From Acidobacteriota bacterium (lineage in GTDB: Bacteria; Actinomycetota; Acidimicrobiia; Acidimicrobiales; Microtrichaceae): a stretch of 64,000 nucleotides of DNA. Below are positions 54,835 to 63,280 of this stretch, in pieces. How positions within the stretch are numbered: the stretch's first letter is position 1; every line of letters starts with the position of its first letter. Both the position numbers and the translations under genes were made by a program. The stretch covers positions 1 to 64,000 of the forward strand of contig QEUP01000008.1 of NCBI GenBank assembly GCA_003577145.1, written 5' to 3'. Under the pieces are notes generated by a model. That model saw nothing but the letters and a program-made list of their open reading frames with translations, made no database searches and was not told the origin of the DNA.

Positions 54835-57165
54835 TTGGAGCCGACGCCCGAGCCCGACTGGAGCGGTGGTGCGTTCGGGAGATGGGCGACCGACGACGAC
54901 GGCCTGAGATGCTTCGACTACCGCTTGGAGCGCTCGACGGGACTGGTCCTGCCCGACGGTGAGGTCGACCGACCGTGGCACCTCGTCGGCTCGAACGGTC
55001 TCCTCGCAACTGCCCACGCCGGTGGCCGCACCAGCCTCTATGCGACATCCCGGGGCTTCGTGCGCCTCGGTGACGCAACCGGTGCCTGGACCATCTCGGG
55101 CTCGCCGCTACGGGAGCTCACGACTCGATTCGGACAGGGCTACGCCGAGTGGACGGCCTCCACCGACCGAGAGGTGATCCGTCGTCGGCTCAGTGCCGTC
55201 GAGGGCCGGCCCGCACTACGGATCGACGTGTCGATCAAGGCATCCGATCCGGTCGTCTACACCGAGAAATGGGAGCTCAGCCCTCTACCGCTCTTCGCCG
55301 CCCCGCTCACCAGCCGCCGCGTCCGCGCTCCGAGCACCCACTCACCGGGGGAACGGCTGATCTGGAACGGCATGCTCCTGGGCACGAGCGCAGCACGCAA
55401 CGCAGCCGAGCTCGTGCGTCGAGTGCTCGCCCGATTCATGCACATGACAACTGTGCCGTTGGCGGAACACTGCGCGCTGCTGTTCGTCCCGACCCACCGG
55501 GCCGCACCCAGGTACCGCCCCGCCTGGTTCGATCCGGGCCTGCCCGTCGTCTACCTGGTGGCCGTCGCCGGCGCCGGAGAACCCGGAGGTTCCGGCTTGT
55601 GCTGCACAGTCGACTCGGCGACGAGCAGCACCGAGCTGTCGTTCCTGCTGGGATTCGCCGCTGACGAGGAGACAGCGCAGTGCACGATCGAGGAGTGCCG
55701 CGAACTGCCCGCGAGGGAACCCTCCCGCCCCACCCTGAGGGTCGAGGCAGAGGTCGACTCCCCTGCTCTACGAGAAGCGGGCTGGCACGCCTCCTACCTC
55801 CGAGCGCTGCGGATTCCCGACGACTACTTCAAAGCCAGCTACTTCACCCAGGGCTCCGCCTACGCCTTCGTGCACGGTGTGCAGGGTGCACCTCGCGACT
55901 ACGCGTTCTGCATCCCCGCCTTGTCGCTGGTGGATCCCCGCGGCGCTCGCGACCTCCTGCGGGTGATGATGCTGATGACCCGGCCCGACGGTTCGATGCA
56001 CTACGCCCACACCGGGTCCGGGAGGTGCACGTCGGGTGGTGTACATGCGTCGCCCACCGACCTGCCCATCTTCTTGCTGTGGGCCCTGACCGAGTACGTC
56101 TGGGCTACCGGGGATCGGCGCTTCCTCGAAGAGGTCGTTCCCTTCTACCCGCTGCACCTGGGGGCTCATTCAACGGTGCGGGAGCGGGTCGTGCTCGCCT
56201 TCCGCTATCTCGTCGAAGGTGTGGGTCGAGGCCCGCACGGGCTGCTGCGGGTGGGAAGTGGTGACTGGTCCGATCCGATCTCGTTGATGGTGTCGGACCG
56301 GAGGGCGTTTCACCGGCGCGGTGAGTCCGGGTTCAACACGTCCTTTGCCGTCTATGCGTTGCCGCGGGCCGCCGCACTGCTCGAGGCTGGCTGCGCCGGC
56401 GAGGCGGCCGACATGACCGCCTTCGCAGACGAGTTGAGCGCGGCGATGGACGATGCCTGGACCGGTGACTGGTACCTGCGCGGCTGGGACGGCCGCGGTA
56501 CCCCGATCGGCGACCGGCACCTGTTCCTCGACGGTCAGGTGTGGAACCTGATCGCCGGGCGCGACGACTCGTCTCGACGTGCACGCCTCGTGGAGCAGAT
56601 CGGGGCTCGCCTCGATGAGCCTTCGCCGATCGGACCGACGATCCTCGACCGACCCCACCCGGTTCGCTTCGGCATGCTCCCGCAGGGGTGGGACTGCAAC
56701 GGCGGGGTGTGGGCAGCCATCAGCGCACTCCTGGCCTGGGGCTACGCACTCCACGACCCCGACCGGGCGTGGCGCTGCCTCGCCAAGCAGTCCTTCGCGC
56801 AGCACGCTGCTGCCTACCCGCACATCTGGTACGGCATCTGGAGCGGACCCGACTCGTACAACTCGCATCTCGGCGACCGGCCCGGCGAGACGTTCGTGCA
56901 ACCCGCCACGCCGATGACCGAGTACCCGGTGATGAACTCCAATGCCCACGCCGGACCCCTTCTCGCCCTGCTGCGGGTGCTCGGAGTCGAGACCGCGCCG
57001 CCAGGACTGGTCGTGCGGGCTCCGCAGCTTCCAGGGAAACCATGGCGACTCGAGACCGCGCACGTGTCGCTCTCGGGCATCCTCGACCGGCGGATACCGA
57101 CCCCTTGGGAGCCCTTCGAACCGAGCAGCGAAGGAAGCCGGGCCGTCACGTCGTCAGGGCTCTGA
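54835..57165 (+). CDS. large (alpha/alpha)6-barrel glycosidase-like protein (GH94/GH36-type)
   Basis: 776 residues from TTG 54835, the only start in frame close to the upstream stop, with AGGAG directly before it. The N-terminal half is beta-rich (EVDRPWHLVGSNGLLATAHAGGRTSLYATSRGFVRLGD); the C-terminal half is helical with FLLWALTEYVWATGDRRFLEEVVPFYPL, VGRGPHGLLRVGSGDWSD, GFNTSFAVYALPRAAALLEAG and WYLRGWDGRGTPIG, then LDGQVWNLIAG. This layout fits GH94-like phosphorylases or GH36-like glycosidases, but the class is uncertain. The acidic residues of the DWSD segment may be catalytic. Confidence 0.72.
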   Translation: MEPTPEPDWSGGAFGRWATDDDGLRCFDYRLERSTGLVLPDGEVDRPWHLVGSNGLLATAHAGGRTSLYATSRGFVRLGDATGAWTISGSPLRELTTRFGQGYAEWTASTDREVIRRRLSAVEGRPALRIDVSIKASDPVVYTEKWELSPLPLFAAPLTSRRVRAPSTHSPGERLIWNGMLLGTSAARNAAELVRRVLARFMHMTTVPLAEHCALLFVPTHRAAPRYRPAWFDPGLPVVYLVAVAGAGEPGGSGLCCTVDSATSSTELSFLLGFAADEETAQCTIEECRELPAREPSRPTLRVEAEVDSPALREAGWHASYLRALRIPDDYFKASYFTQGSAYAFVHGVQGAPRDYAFCIPALSLVDPRGARDLLRVMMLMTRPDGSMHYAHTGSGRCTSGGVHASPTDLPIFLLWALTEYVWATGDRRFLEEVVPFYPLHLGAHSTVRERVVLAFRYLVEGVGRGPHGLLRVGSGDWSDPISLMVSDRRAFHRRGESGFNTSFAVYALPRAAALLEAGCAGEAADMTAFADELSAAMDDAWTGDWYLRGWDGRGTPIGDRHLFLDGQVWNLIAGRDDSSRRARLVEQIGARLDEPSPIGPTILDRPHPVRFGMLPQGWDCNGGVWAAISALLAWGYALHDPDRAWRCLAKQSFAQHAAAYPHIWYGIWSGPDSYNSHLGDRPGETFVQPATPMTEYPVMNSNAHAGPLLALLRVLGVETAPPGLVVRAPQLPGKPWRLETAHVSLSGILDRRIPTPWEPFEPSSEGSRAVTSSGL

Positions 57166-57268
57166 CGGAGGCGGGACCGGGTGCGCATGAAGGCCGTCCG
57201 ATCCGGCCGGACACGATACGAGCCGCGACAGGGAGAGCACAGGCGCTGTGAAGCTGTCGGATCGCGGT

Positions 57269-57697
57269 TTAGCCGCCTTCGACCCAGGGCCCCGCGCCTC
57301 CGATGTGTTCGACCTCCACCCGGACCACGACCGCGGTGGGCGAGTCACGAAGGTTGAGCGGGTGATCGGCGCTGCCCAGATACACCTGGCAGAGCTGATC
57401 GGTCAGCGCGGGATCGGGGCCGTCGGTAATGGTCGCGCGCCCGCGGATGATCAGGTGTTGCTGGAGGCCGCGTCGATTTCTCTCCTCGTCCTCGATCGAC
57501 AGGACGATCCTGGGGTCGCCCCTCAGGTTCCTCACCTTCTGCGTATCGCCTTCGGTACAGAAATAGACCTCGTCGCCGGTGACCCCGCACCACACGACCG
57601 AGACCTGGGGGGTGCCATCGGGGTTGGTGGTGATGACATGGGCGAGGGCGTCGGACCCGAGGAGCGAATGGGCCGGAGCTGAAAGCGTCTGCACCAC
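57269..57697 (-). CDS. PPOX-class F420-dependent oxidoreductase
   Basis: 142 residues; GTG 57697 with GGGAGGTC upstream (GTG 57694 also possible). Split-barrel flavin/F420 fold: LLGSDALAHVITTNPDGTPQVSVVWCGVTGDEVYFCTEGDTQKVRNLRGDPRIVLSIED and HLIIRGRATITDGPDPALTDQL. This group reduces small substrates using F420H2 in actinobacteria. Substrate unknown. It diverges from a TetR gene with a palindromic operator between them, so it is its likely target. Confidence 0.87.
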   Translation of the reverse strand: MVQTLSAPAHSLLGSDALAHVITTNPDGTPQVSVVWCGVTGDEVYFCTEGDTQKVRNLRGDPRIVLSIEDEERNRRGLQQHLIIRGRATITDGPDPALTDQLCQVYLGSADHPLNLRDSPTAVVVRVEVEHIGGAGPWVEGG

Positions 57698-57852
57698 GAC
57701 CTCCCTGGACTGGACGGCCGACCGACCAGCATGGTCACACGATCCAGCCCGTGGGACAAGGCTTCGCTGACGATCTCGAGTGGTGATGCGGTCCCGCCGA
57801 ACCACCGTTCGACGGGACCGCCACCTGTTGTCACAGCGTCGTGACTTAGTTT

Positions 57853-57868
57853 GTCACAGGTCTGTGAC
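57853..57868. promoter_or_regulatory. TetR-type palindrome GTCACAG-GT-CTGTGAC
   Basis: Perfect 7-base arms with a 2-base centre, 23 bases before the TetR start, in the divergent gap to the PPOX gene. An overlapping GTGAC(n7)GTCAC lies at 57841-57857. Placement and symmetry suggest autoregulation by the adjacent TetR-family protein. Confidence 0.65.
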
Positions 57869-57891
57869 TTCGGCAAGTAGACTGCCTCGAC

Positions 57892-58554
57892 ATGAGCGCG
57901 CCGCGCCCTTCAGCCGGCTCTGCTGGTAGCGCTGAGCCCGCAACCGCCGGACAACGGCGGCGCTTCCCAGCCGAGGAGCGCCGCAGGATGGTGCTCGAGT
58001 CGTGCCAGCCGGTCTTCGCCGAGCGCGGCTTCGACGCGGTCTCGATGGCAGATCTGGCTGCGGCCGCGCACGTCGATCGGGCCATCCTCTACCGGCTGTT
58101 CGGCAATCAGCTCGGGCTGTACCGGGCGTGCCTGGAGGATGCCGCGGCCCGCGCCCGCCACCTGATCGAGGCCCGCGCCCAAACAGGGGGCCCGGTCACC
58201 GGACAGCTACTGCGTCGCTTGCTCGACAACGCGCGCCGCGGCCCGGGGAGCCTGGCGATCGTGACACGGCTACCGGCAGATCCGCAGGCCGCCGCACTCG
58301 TCCAGGCGATCCAGGACGACCTCGCCGAGCGGTTCCGTTCCCTGATCATGATGGCCGTGCCCCCTGACCTGGGCACCGACGAGCTTCGCTGGACTGCTGA
58401 TCTCGTCTACGGCGCACTCGTGCAGGCTCTGACCAGACACATCGAAGAGGATCCGGTCGAAACCGATGCCCGCTTCATCCGCTTCATTCAAGAGACCGTG
58501 GGGCTCCTCGCGCGCCAGATGCCCGAGCTCGGCAAGCAGCTCGATCAGCGTTGA
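57892..58554 (+). CDS. TetR/AcrR-family transcriptional regulator
   Basis: 220 residues, ATG 57892. After a Ser/Ala/Pro-rich leader, the HTH is RRMVLESCQPVFAERGFDAVSMADLAAAAHVDRAILYRLFGNQLGLY; the C-terminal half is the helical ligand domain. It is divergent from the PPOX gene with the palindrome between, and likely represses both. The ligand is unknown. Confidence 0.9.
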   Translation: MSAPRPSAGSAGSAEPATAGQRRRFPAEERRRMVLESCQPVFAERGFDAVSMADLAAAAHVDRAILYRLFGNQLGLYRACLEDAAARARHLIEARAQTGGPVTGQLLRRLLDNARRGPGSLAIVTRLPADPQAAALVQAIQDDLAERFRSLIMMAVPPDLGTDELRWTADLVYGALVQALTRHIEEDPVETDARFIRFIQETVGLLARQMPELGKQLDQR

Positions 58555-58567
58555 CGGGCGGCCTCGG

Positions 58568-59401
58568 TCACAGCCGCCGGAAGTCAGGTGGGCGCTTCTG
58601 GAGATACGACTGGACGCCCTCGGCGAAGTCGGGCCGGCCGAAGCTCTCGATCATCAGCTGAACCGATTCCTTCTCGGATGGCCCGAGTGGGGCCGCCAGC
58701 TGCTGGTACACCTGTCGCTTCATTATCGCCAGCGACGTCGGTGAGCAGTTGCGGGCGAGGCTCTCGACATAGCCGTGGGTGAAGGAGATGAGCTCCTCGT
58801 GAGGCACGACCCGGTTCACCAGCCCCATGCGAGCAGCCTCGTCGGCGTCGAACTTGCGGGCCGAGAACAAGATGTCCAAGGCGTTCGCCGTCCCCACCAG
58901 CCGGGGCAGCAGCCAGCTGCTGCCCCACTCGGCAACCAGTCCGCGTTGGGCGAACGACGTAGTGAAGACGGCCCGCTCAGAGGCGAAGCGCAGATCGCAG
59001 GCGGCCACGATCGGTACCGCCATGCCGGCAACCGCGCCGTTCACCGCGGCGATGACAGGTTTCGGTACCGACATGAGATAGGTGTAGGTGCCCCGCAGGT
59101 CTTCACCCCAGTCGGCGTTGCCCGGGTCGGCCTCGAGCTCGGAGGGAACCGCTACCTCACCCTCGCCTCGGGCAAGCCCCGACAGGACGTTCATGTCGGC
59201 TCCGGCGCAGAACCCGCGGCCCGCTCCCGTGATGACGATCCCGACGACGGCCTCGTCCACCTCGGCCCGCGCGATCGCGTGCTTCAGCTCGGCCCCCATC
59301 CGGTTCGTCCAGGCATTCAGCGCGTCCGGCCGGTCGAGGGTTATCGTCGCGACCGGGTCCTCGACCACGTAGCGGATCTCTTCGTACAGCGCCTCGGCCA
59401 T
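58568..59401 (-). CDS. enoyl-CoA hydratase/isomerase-family protein
   Basis: 277 residues, ATG 59401. Crotonase fold: ATITLDRPDALNAWTNRM, GVVITGAGRGFCAGADM (oxyanion-hole region), PVIAAVNGAVAGMAVPIVAACDLRFASERAVFTTSFAQRGLVAEWGSSWLLPRLVG (second oxyanion region and active-site Glu), and ARKFDADEAARMGLVNRVV. Typical length for the family. The preserved glutamate in AEWGS suggests hydratase or isomerase activity in fatty-acid degradation, but substrate is unspecified. Confidence 0.92.
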   Translation of the reverse strand: MAEALYEEIRYVVEDPVATITLDRPDALNAWTNRMGAELKHAIARAEVDEAVVGIVITGAGRGFCAGADMNVLSGLARGEGEVAVPSELEADPGNADWGEDLRGTYTYLMSVPKPVIAAVNGAVAGMAVPIVAACDLRFASERAVFTTSFAQRGLVAEWGSSWLLPRLVGTANALDILFSARKFDADEAARMGLVNRVVPHEELISFTHGYVESLARNCSPTSLAIMKRQVYQQLAAPLGPSEKESVQLMIESFGRPDFAEGVQSYLQKRPPDFRRL

Positions 59402-59437
59402 GGCCGAGCAGGCTAGTCCCGATGGCTGCGCCGTCCC

Positions 59438-60037
59438 TCACCCCACCTCGCGCAAACAGCCGTCGCTCAGATGCCAGCGGCGGTTGACCTCGACCGCCTC
59501 CAGGAAACGGCGGTCATGGGACACCAGGAGAACCGTTCCGGGGAACGAGGCCACCGAGCCCTCCAGTTGCTCGATGGCGGGCAGGTCGAGGTGGTTGGTC
59601 GGTTCGTCGAGGACGAGCAGGTTCACGCCCCGGAGCTGGAACGTGGCCAGCACCGCCCGGGTCCGCTCGCCGGGTGACAGGTCGAGCGCGGAACGCATCA
59701 CGTCCCTCCGTAGCAGGCCCAGCTTGGCGAGTGACGAACGGGCGTCGCCGGCCCCCACACCGGCAAGGGCGACCACCCCCTCCAGGACAGTCTCGTGACC
59801 ATCGAGCTGGTCTCGGGCTTGAGCCAGTTGACCAACCACGACCGCCGGGCCCATCCAGCAGCGTCCCCAGCTGAGTTGCAGACCGCCGATCAGCGCTCGG
59901 GGCAGCGTGGTCTTGCCGGCCCCGTTCGGGCCGACGAGGCCGATCCGCCGCCCCTCGGTCACGCTCAGGGAGATGTCACGAAGGATCGGGGTCGAGGCGA
60001 TGTCGAACCCGACGTGGTGACAGACGAGGTGAGACAC
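59438..60037 (-). CDS. single-domain ABC-F-like ATPase (truncated)
   Basis: 199 residues, GTG 60037. Walker A RIGLVGPNGAGKTTLPRAL, signature DLSPGERTRAVLAT, Walker B NLLVLDEPTNHLDLPA and VLLVSHDRRFLE. It matches the C-terminal nucleotide-binding half of ABC-F proteins (about 530 residues with two such halves) but the first half and its linker are missing. Either a pseudogene or a stand-alone derivative. ABC-F proteins rescue ribosomes stalled by antibiotics. The 380-base leader contains hairpins. Confidence 0.75.
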   Translation of the reverse strand: MSHLVCHHVGFDIASTPILRDISLSVTEGRRIGLVGPNGAGKTTLPRALIGGLQLSWGRCWMGPAVVVGQLAQARDQLDGHETVLEGVVALAGVGAGDARSSLAKLGLLRRDVMRSALDLSPGERTRAVLATFQLRGVNLLVLDEPTNHLDLPAIEQLEGSVASFPGTVLLVSHDRRFLEAVEVNRRWHLSDGCLREVG

Positions 60038-60417
60038 AGCGAAAGCACTCCCTGGCCCGTTCGGGCCGTCGAATCATCGGGACACAGGCGTGCTGCTCAC
60101 CTCATGGTGGTGACGCTAACCCCGCGCCACGCCGGCGTGCCGGGATTTCCGGCACACCACGTCCTCGCCGTGTGGTGCTGAAGAGCACGGGCGCCCACTC
60201 GGTGGTGGAATGGCGGCACTCTTCGTCACGAGAAGGCGCCCGTACTCAGACCAGGAGAAGAACCGGGAGCGGCCTTCTCGAAGTCCCCTCATTCGCCGCA
60301 AAGGACCACACGTATGCATGTACGGCCGGCTCGTGACAGCTTGACCTCGAATCCCCGCCGGTAGGGTGCTGCGACGACGACCAATCGAGGCACTCCGGCC
60401 CGGACGCGGAGGTGGGA
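60038..60417. other. 380-base gap with paired hairpins in the ABC-F leader
   Basis: The palindrome CACGCCGGCGTG (60128-60139) overlaps GTGCCGG-(5)-CCGGCAC (60137-60155), and CACCAC pairs with GTGGTG a few bases further (about 60155-60178). On the minus strand these precede the ABC-F gene by about 90 bases. A two-codon frame (ATG AGG TGA, minus strand 60105-60097) lies between. Overlapping stems may attenuate transcription. The Rieske gene promoter is also here. Confidence 0.45.
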
Positions 60418-61521
60418 ATGAACGACGTCGAAGACGGCACTGCGCACTACTCGATCGCGTTCCCGAGACGCTGGTGGTACCCGGCCTGCCCCTCACGGAG
60501 GCTGGGCCACAGACCCGTCTGCGTCACCCTCATGAACACACCGCTCGCGCTCTTCCGAGACGCCGCAGGCGCCGCTCGAGCGGTGATCGATCGCTGCCCT
60601 CACCGCAACGTACCGCTCTCGCGGGGCCGGGTCACCGACGATGGCTGCATCGAGTGTGCCTACCATGGCTGGCGCTTCGACGGTACCGGCCGATGCAACG
60701 GCGTGCCCGGCTTGTCGGAGGGCAGCGGCGCGTCATCGTCCACCCGTGATCTACCAAGCCATCACACGCGCGAGCAGGATGGCTTCGTGTGGATCTGGGG
60801 CGAGCAAGGCTCGGTGCCCGATCGCGAACCACTGGCCATCCCCACCCCGGAGGGTTCCGGTGCCAACAGCGGCGAGGTCGTCTTCGAGTACGACCTCGCT
60901 TGCACTCTCCACGCGGCACTGGAGAACGCCCTCGACGTGCCTCACACCGCCTACCTGCACCGTGGCATCTTCCGTGGCGGCGAGGCACGCGAGATCACCG
61001 CGGAGAGGCGGGATCTGCAGGACGCGATCGAGGTCGAGTACCGGGGTGAGCCGGTCGGCCTCGGCCGGATCCGTGGCCGTCAGAACTCAGGGTTGGTGTT
61101 CGAGCACTGGGACCGGTTCTTCATGCCCTCCACAGCACAGGTCGAGTACCGGGTTCCCGGCTGGTTCCACATCATCAACACGATCCTTCACCTACCCCTG
61201 TCGGAGTTCTCCACCCGGGCCTGGTTCAAGGTCCGCTACTCCTCGCGGGTCCCGGCCGCCTTGCTGCGGCCGATCGTGTGGGCCCGCGGTCTGCAGATCC
61301 TTCGCCAGGATGCCCGGATGCTGGCAATGCAGACCGACACGATCCGGAGGTTCGGCGGGGAGCGGTACACCTCCACCGAACTGGACGTGATCGGCAACGC
61401 CGTCTGGCGGATGCTGCGCCAAGCGGAGCGGGCCGAGGCTGTCACCCCCGAGGGATCCCGCGCACGCGCTGAGGAGACACCAGACCCGGGAGCCGCTCAG
61501 AGAGTGAGGTTCCGCATCTGA
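60418..61521 (+). CDS. Rieske-type aromatic-ring-hydroxylating oxygenase, alpha subunit
   Basis: 367 residues; ATG 60418 with GGAGG upstream (GTG 60412 possible). Rieske [2Fe-2S] ligands: RCPHRNVPLSRG (CxH) and ECAYHGWRFDG (CxxH). Mononuclear iron site: ENALDVPHTAYLHRGIF (NxxDxxHxxxxH). This is the large oxygenase group that includes KshA, phenylalkanoate and sterol oxygenases. Its reductase partner is not adjacent. The last five codons (VRFRI, stop) lie in a 37-bp direct repeat, so the natural C-terminus may have been altered. Confidence 0.9.
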   Translation: MNDVEDGTAHYSIAFPRRWWYPACPSRRLGHRPVCVTLMNTPLALFRDAAGAARAVIDRCPHRNVPLSRGRVTDDGCIECAYHGWRFDGTGRCNGVPGLSEGSGASSSTRDLPSHHTREQDGFVWIWGEQGSVPDREPLAIPTPEGSGANSGEVVFEYDLACTLHAALENALDVPHTAYLHRGIFRGGEAREITAERRDLQDAIEVEYRGEPVGLGRIRGRQNSGLVFEHWDRFFMPSTAQVEYRVPGWFHIINTILHLPLSEFSTRAWFKVRYSSRVPAALLRPIVWARGLQILRQDARMLAMQTDTIRRFGGERYTSTELDVIGNAVWRMLRQAERAEAVTPEGSRARAEETPDPGAAQRVRFRI

Positions 61522-61649
61522 CCCAGTGCTTCAGCGGTGGCACGCACACGGGTGCCACAACCGCCGCGCATCGGGTTGAGGTTCCGCATCTGACCCAGTG
61601 CTTCAGCGGTGGCGTCACCCTGTGTGCCCCCTATCCGGATCTGACCCAG
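61505..61649. repeat. direct repeat carrying the Rieske gene 3' end
   Basis: The 37 bases at 61505-61541 (tgaggttccgcatctgaccc...) recur at 61577-61613, period 72. The core ATCTGACCCAG occurs a third time at 61639-61649. The first copy encodes the last residues and stop of the Rieske gene. Insertion-sequence termini often carry such repeated words, so this may be the end of a lost element that rewrote the gene's tail. Confidence 0.75.
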
Positions 61650-61711
61650 CCCCCACCGCGCCGGGCCTTGGGCCTGCGGATCGAGGATCTCGACCGGTGA
61701 GGTGAGCCGGC

Positions 61712-63247
61712 TCAGCGCCCAGACGCGGCCATCAGCTCGGTGATGGCCTCCCGGTCCTCGAGGGAGGGCAGGCCCCAGCCCTTGTCGTAGCCGAAGAGTG
61801 CGGTTGCGGGTTCCCCTTGGAGTCGATCATCGATGAGCTCGAAGGAGTCGAGGCCTACAAGGGACGGGTGTGGCTTGCCGCAAGTACGACCGAGCCGCAA
61901 CAGCTCGCAACGGAGCGCACGGATGTAGTTGGCCGCCCGCACCGACTTGCGATCGGCATCGAGCCCTCCGGCCAGCCATTCGGACTGAGTCGCCACACCG
62001 GTGGGGCAATGGCCGGTGTGACAGCGTTGGGCTTGGATGCAGCCGATCGAAAGCATCGCCTCGCGGGCGACGTTGACCAGGTCGCAGCCGAGTGCCATCG
62101 CCAGCAGCGCCCGCTGCGGGAATCCCAGCTTCGCCGCCCCGACGAAGGTGACGTCAGCGCTGAGGCCGGCCTGGAGGAATGTCCGGTACACGCGCGGGAA
62201 ACCGGTCATGAAGGGCAGACCGACGTGGTCGGCGAACGCCAGCGGCGCCGCGCCGCTGCCCCCTTCGCCACCGTCGATGGTGACGAAGTCCGGACCCTCG
62301 CCGCGGGTGGCCATGCGGGCCGCCAGTTCTCCCCAGAAGGCGCCTTCGCCCACCGCGGACTTGATGCCGACCGGCAGGCCGGTCGCGTCTGCGAGCTTCT
62401 CGACGAAATCGATCAGGCCGTCGACGTCGGCGAATGCACGGTGATAGGGGGGGCTCACGCAGTCGCGACCCACGGGGATACCTCTGATCCCGGCGATCTC
62501 GGGGCTCACCTTGGCAGCAGGGAGCAGTCCGCCGAGACCGGCCTTGGCCCCCTGGGACAGCTTGACCTCGATGGCCCTGACGGGAGCGGTCTGGGCCTGC
62601 TCTACGGCTCTTTCGAGCACGAAACCGCCGTTGACGTCGCGGCAACCGAAGTACCCGGTCCCTATCTGCCAGATGAGCTCGCCCCCGTGGAGGTGATGGG
62701 GTGAGATGCCCCCCTCGCCGGTGTTGTGCAGGCAGCCGGCGATCCCCGCCCCGCGGTTGAGCGCCTCCACCGCCGGGCCGCTCAAGGCACCGAAGCTCAT
62801 GGCGGAGATGTTGACCACCGAGGACGGCCGGAAGGCGTGGCGCCGCTGGTGACCTCCGCCGAGGATCTTGGCACCCGGAACCTGCTGCTCTGAGTCGGGT
62901 GGCGCCTCATCGACGGGCTCGACGAAGGCTGCGTGCTTGATTATGACGTAGTGGGGAGTCTGCTCGAGGTCGTTGTCGGTCCCGAAGCCGAAGTAGTTGT
63001 TCTCCTGCTTCGAGGAGGCGTACACCCAGCGACGCTCGTCGCGGGTGAAGGGCCGTTCGGAGTCGTTGTCGGTCACGATGTACTGGCGCAGCTCGGGGCC
63101 GACCGATTCCAGCCAGTAGCGGAAGTGGCCGACGAGGGGGAAGTTGCGCAGGATGGCGTGATCCCGCTGGAACAGATCATGCAGAGCAATTCCACCGAGC
63201 GCCACGGCCGCTACCGCTCCGGCGATGCGGGAGAGCTTCTGGGGCAT
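61712..63247 (-). CDS. FMN-binding glutamate synthase-family (GltS-domain) protein
   Basis: 511 residues, ATG 63247. It begins with an N-terminal hydrophobic helix (AGAVAAVALGGIALHDLF), so it is probably membrane-anchored. Then the glutamate synthase central FMN barrel: FRPSSVVNISAMSFGALSGPAVEALNRGA, HNTGEGGISPHH, EVKLSQGAKAGLGG, VTIDGGEGGSGAAPLAFADHVGLP, and the 3Fe-4S cysteines in CIQAQRCHTGHCPTG. It lacks the glutaminase and FAD subunits of true glutamate synthase. Stand-alone GltS proteins are common in soil bacteria but their reaction is unsettled. Confidence 0.9.
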   Translation of the reverse strand: MPQKLSRIAGAVAAVALGGIALHDLFQRDHAILRNFPLVGHFRYWLESVGPELRQYIVTDNDSERPFTRDERRWVYASSKQENNYFGFGTDNDLEQTPHYVIIKHAAFVEPVDEAPPDSEQQVPGAKILGGGHQRRHAFRPSSVVNISAMSFGALSGPAVEALNRGAGIAGCLHNTGEGGISPHHLHGGELIWQIGTGYFGCRDVNGGFVLERAVEQAQTAPVRAIEVKLSQGAKAGLGGLLPAAKVSPEIAGIRGIPVGRDCVSPPYHRAFADVDGLIDFVEKLADATGLPVGIKSAVGEGAFWGELAARMATRGEGPDFVTIDGGEGGSGAAPLAFADHVGLPFMTGFPRVYRTFLQAGLSADVTFVGAAKLGFPQRALLAMALGCDLVNVAREAMLSIGCIQAQRCHTGHCPTGVATQSEWLAGGLDADRKSVRAANYIRALRCELLRLGRTCGKPHPSLVGLDSFELIDDRLQGEPATALFGYDKGWGLPSLEDREAITELMAASGR

Positions 63248-63280
63248 CGGCCGGACGTTAGCCCGAGCGGAGCCCTGAGC

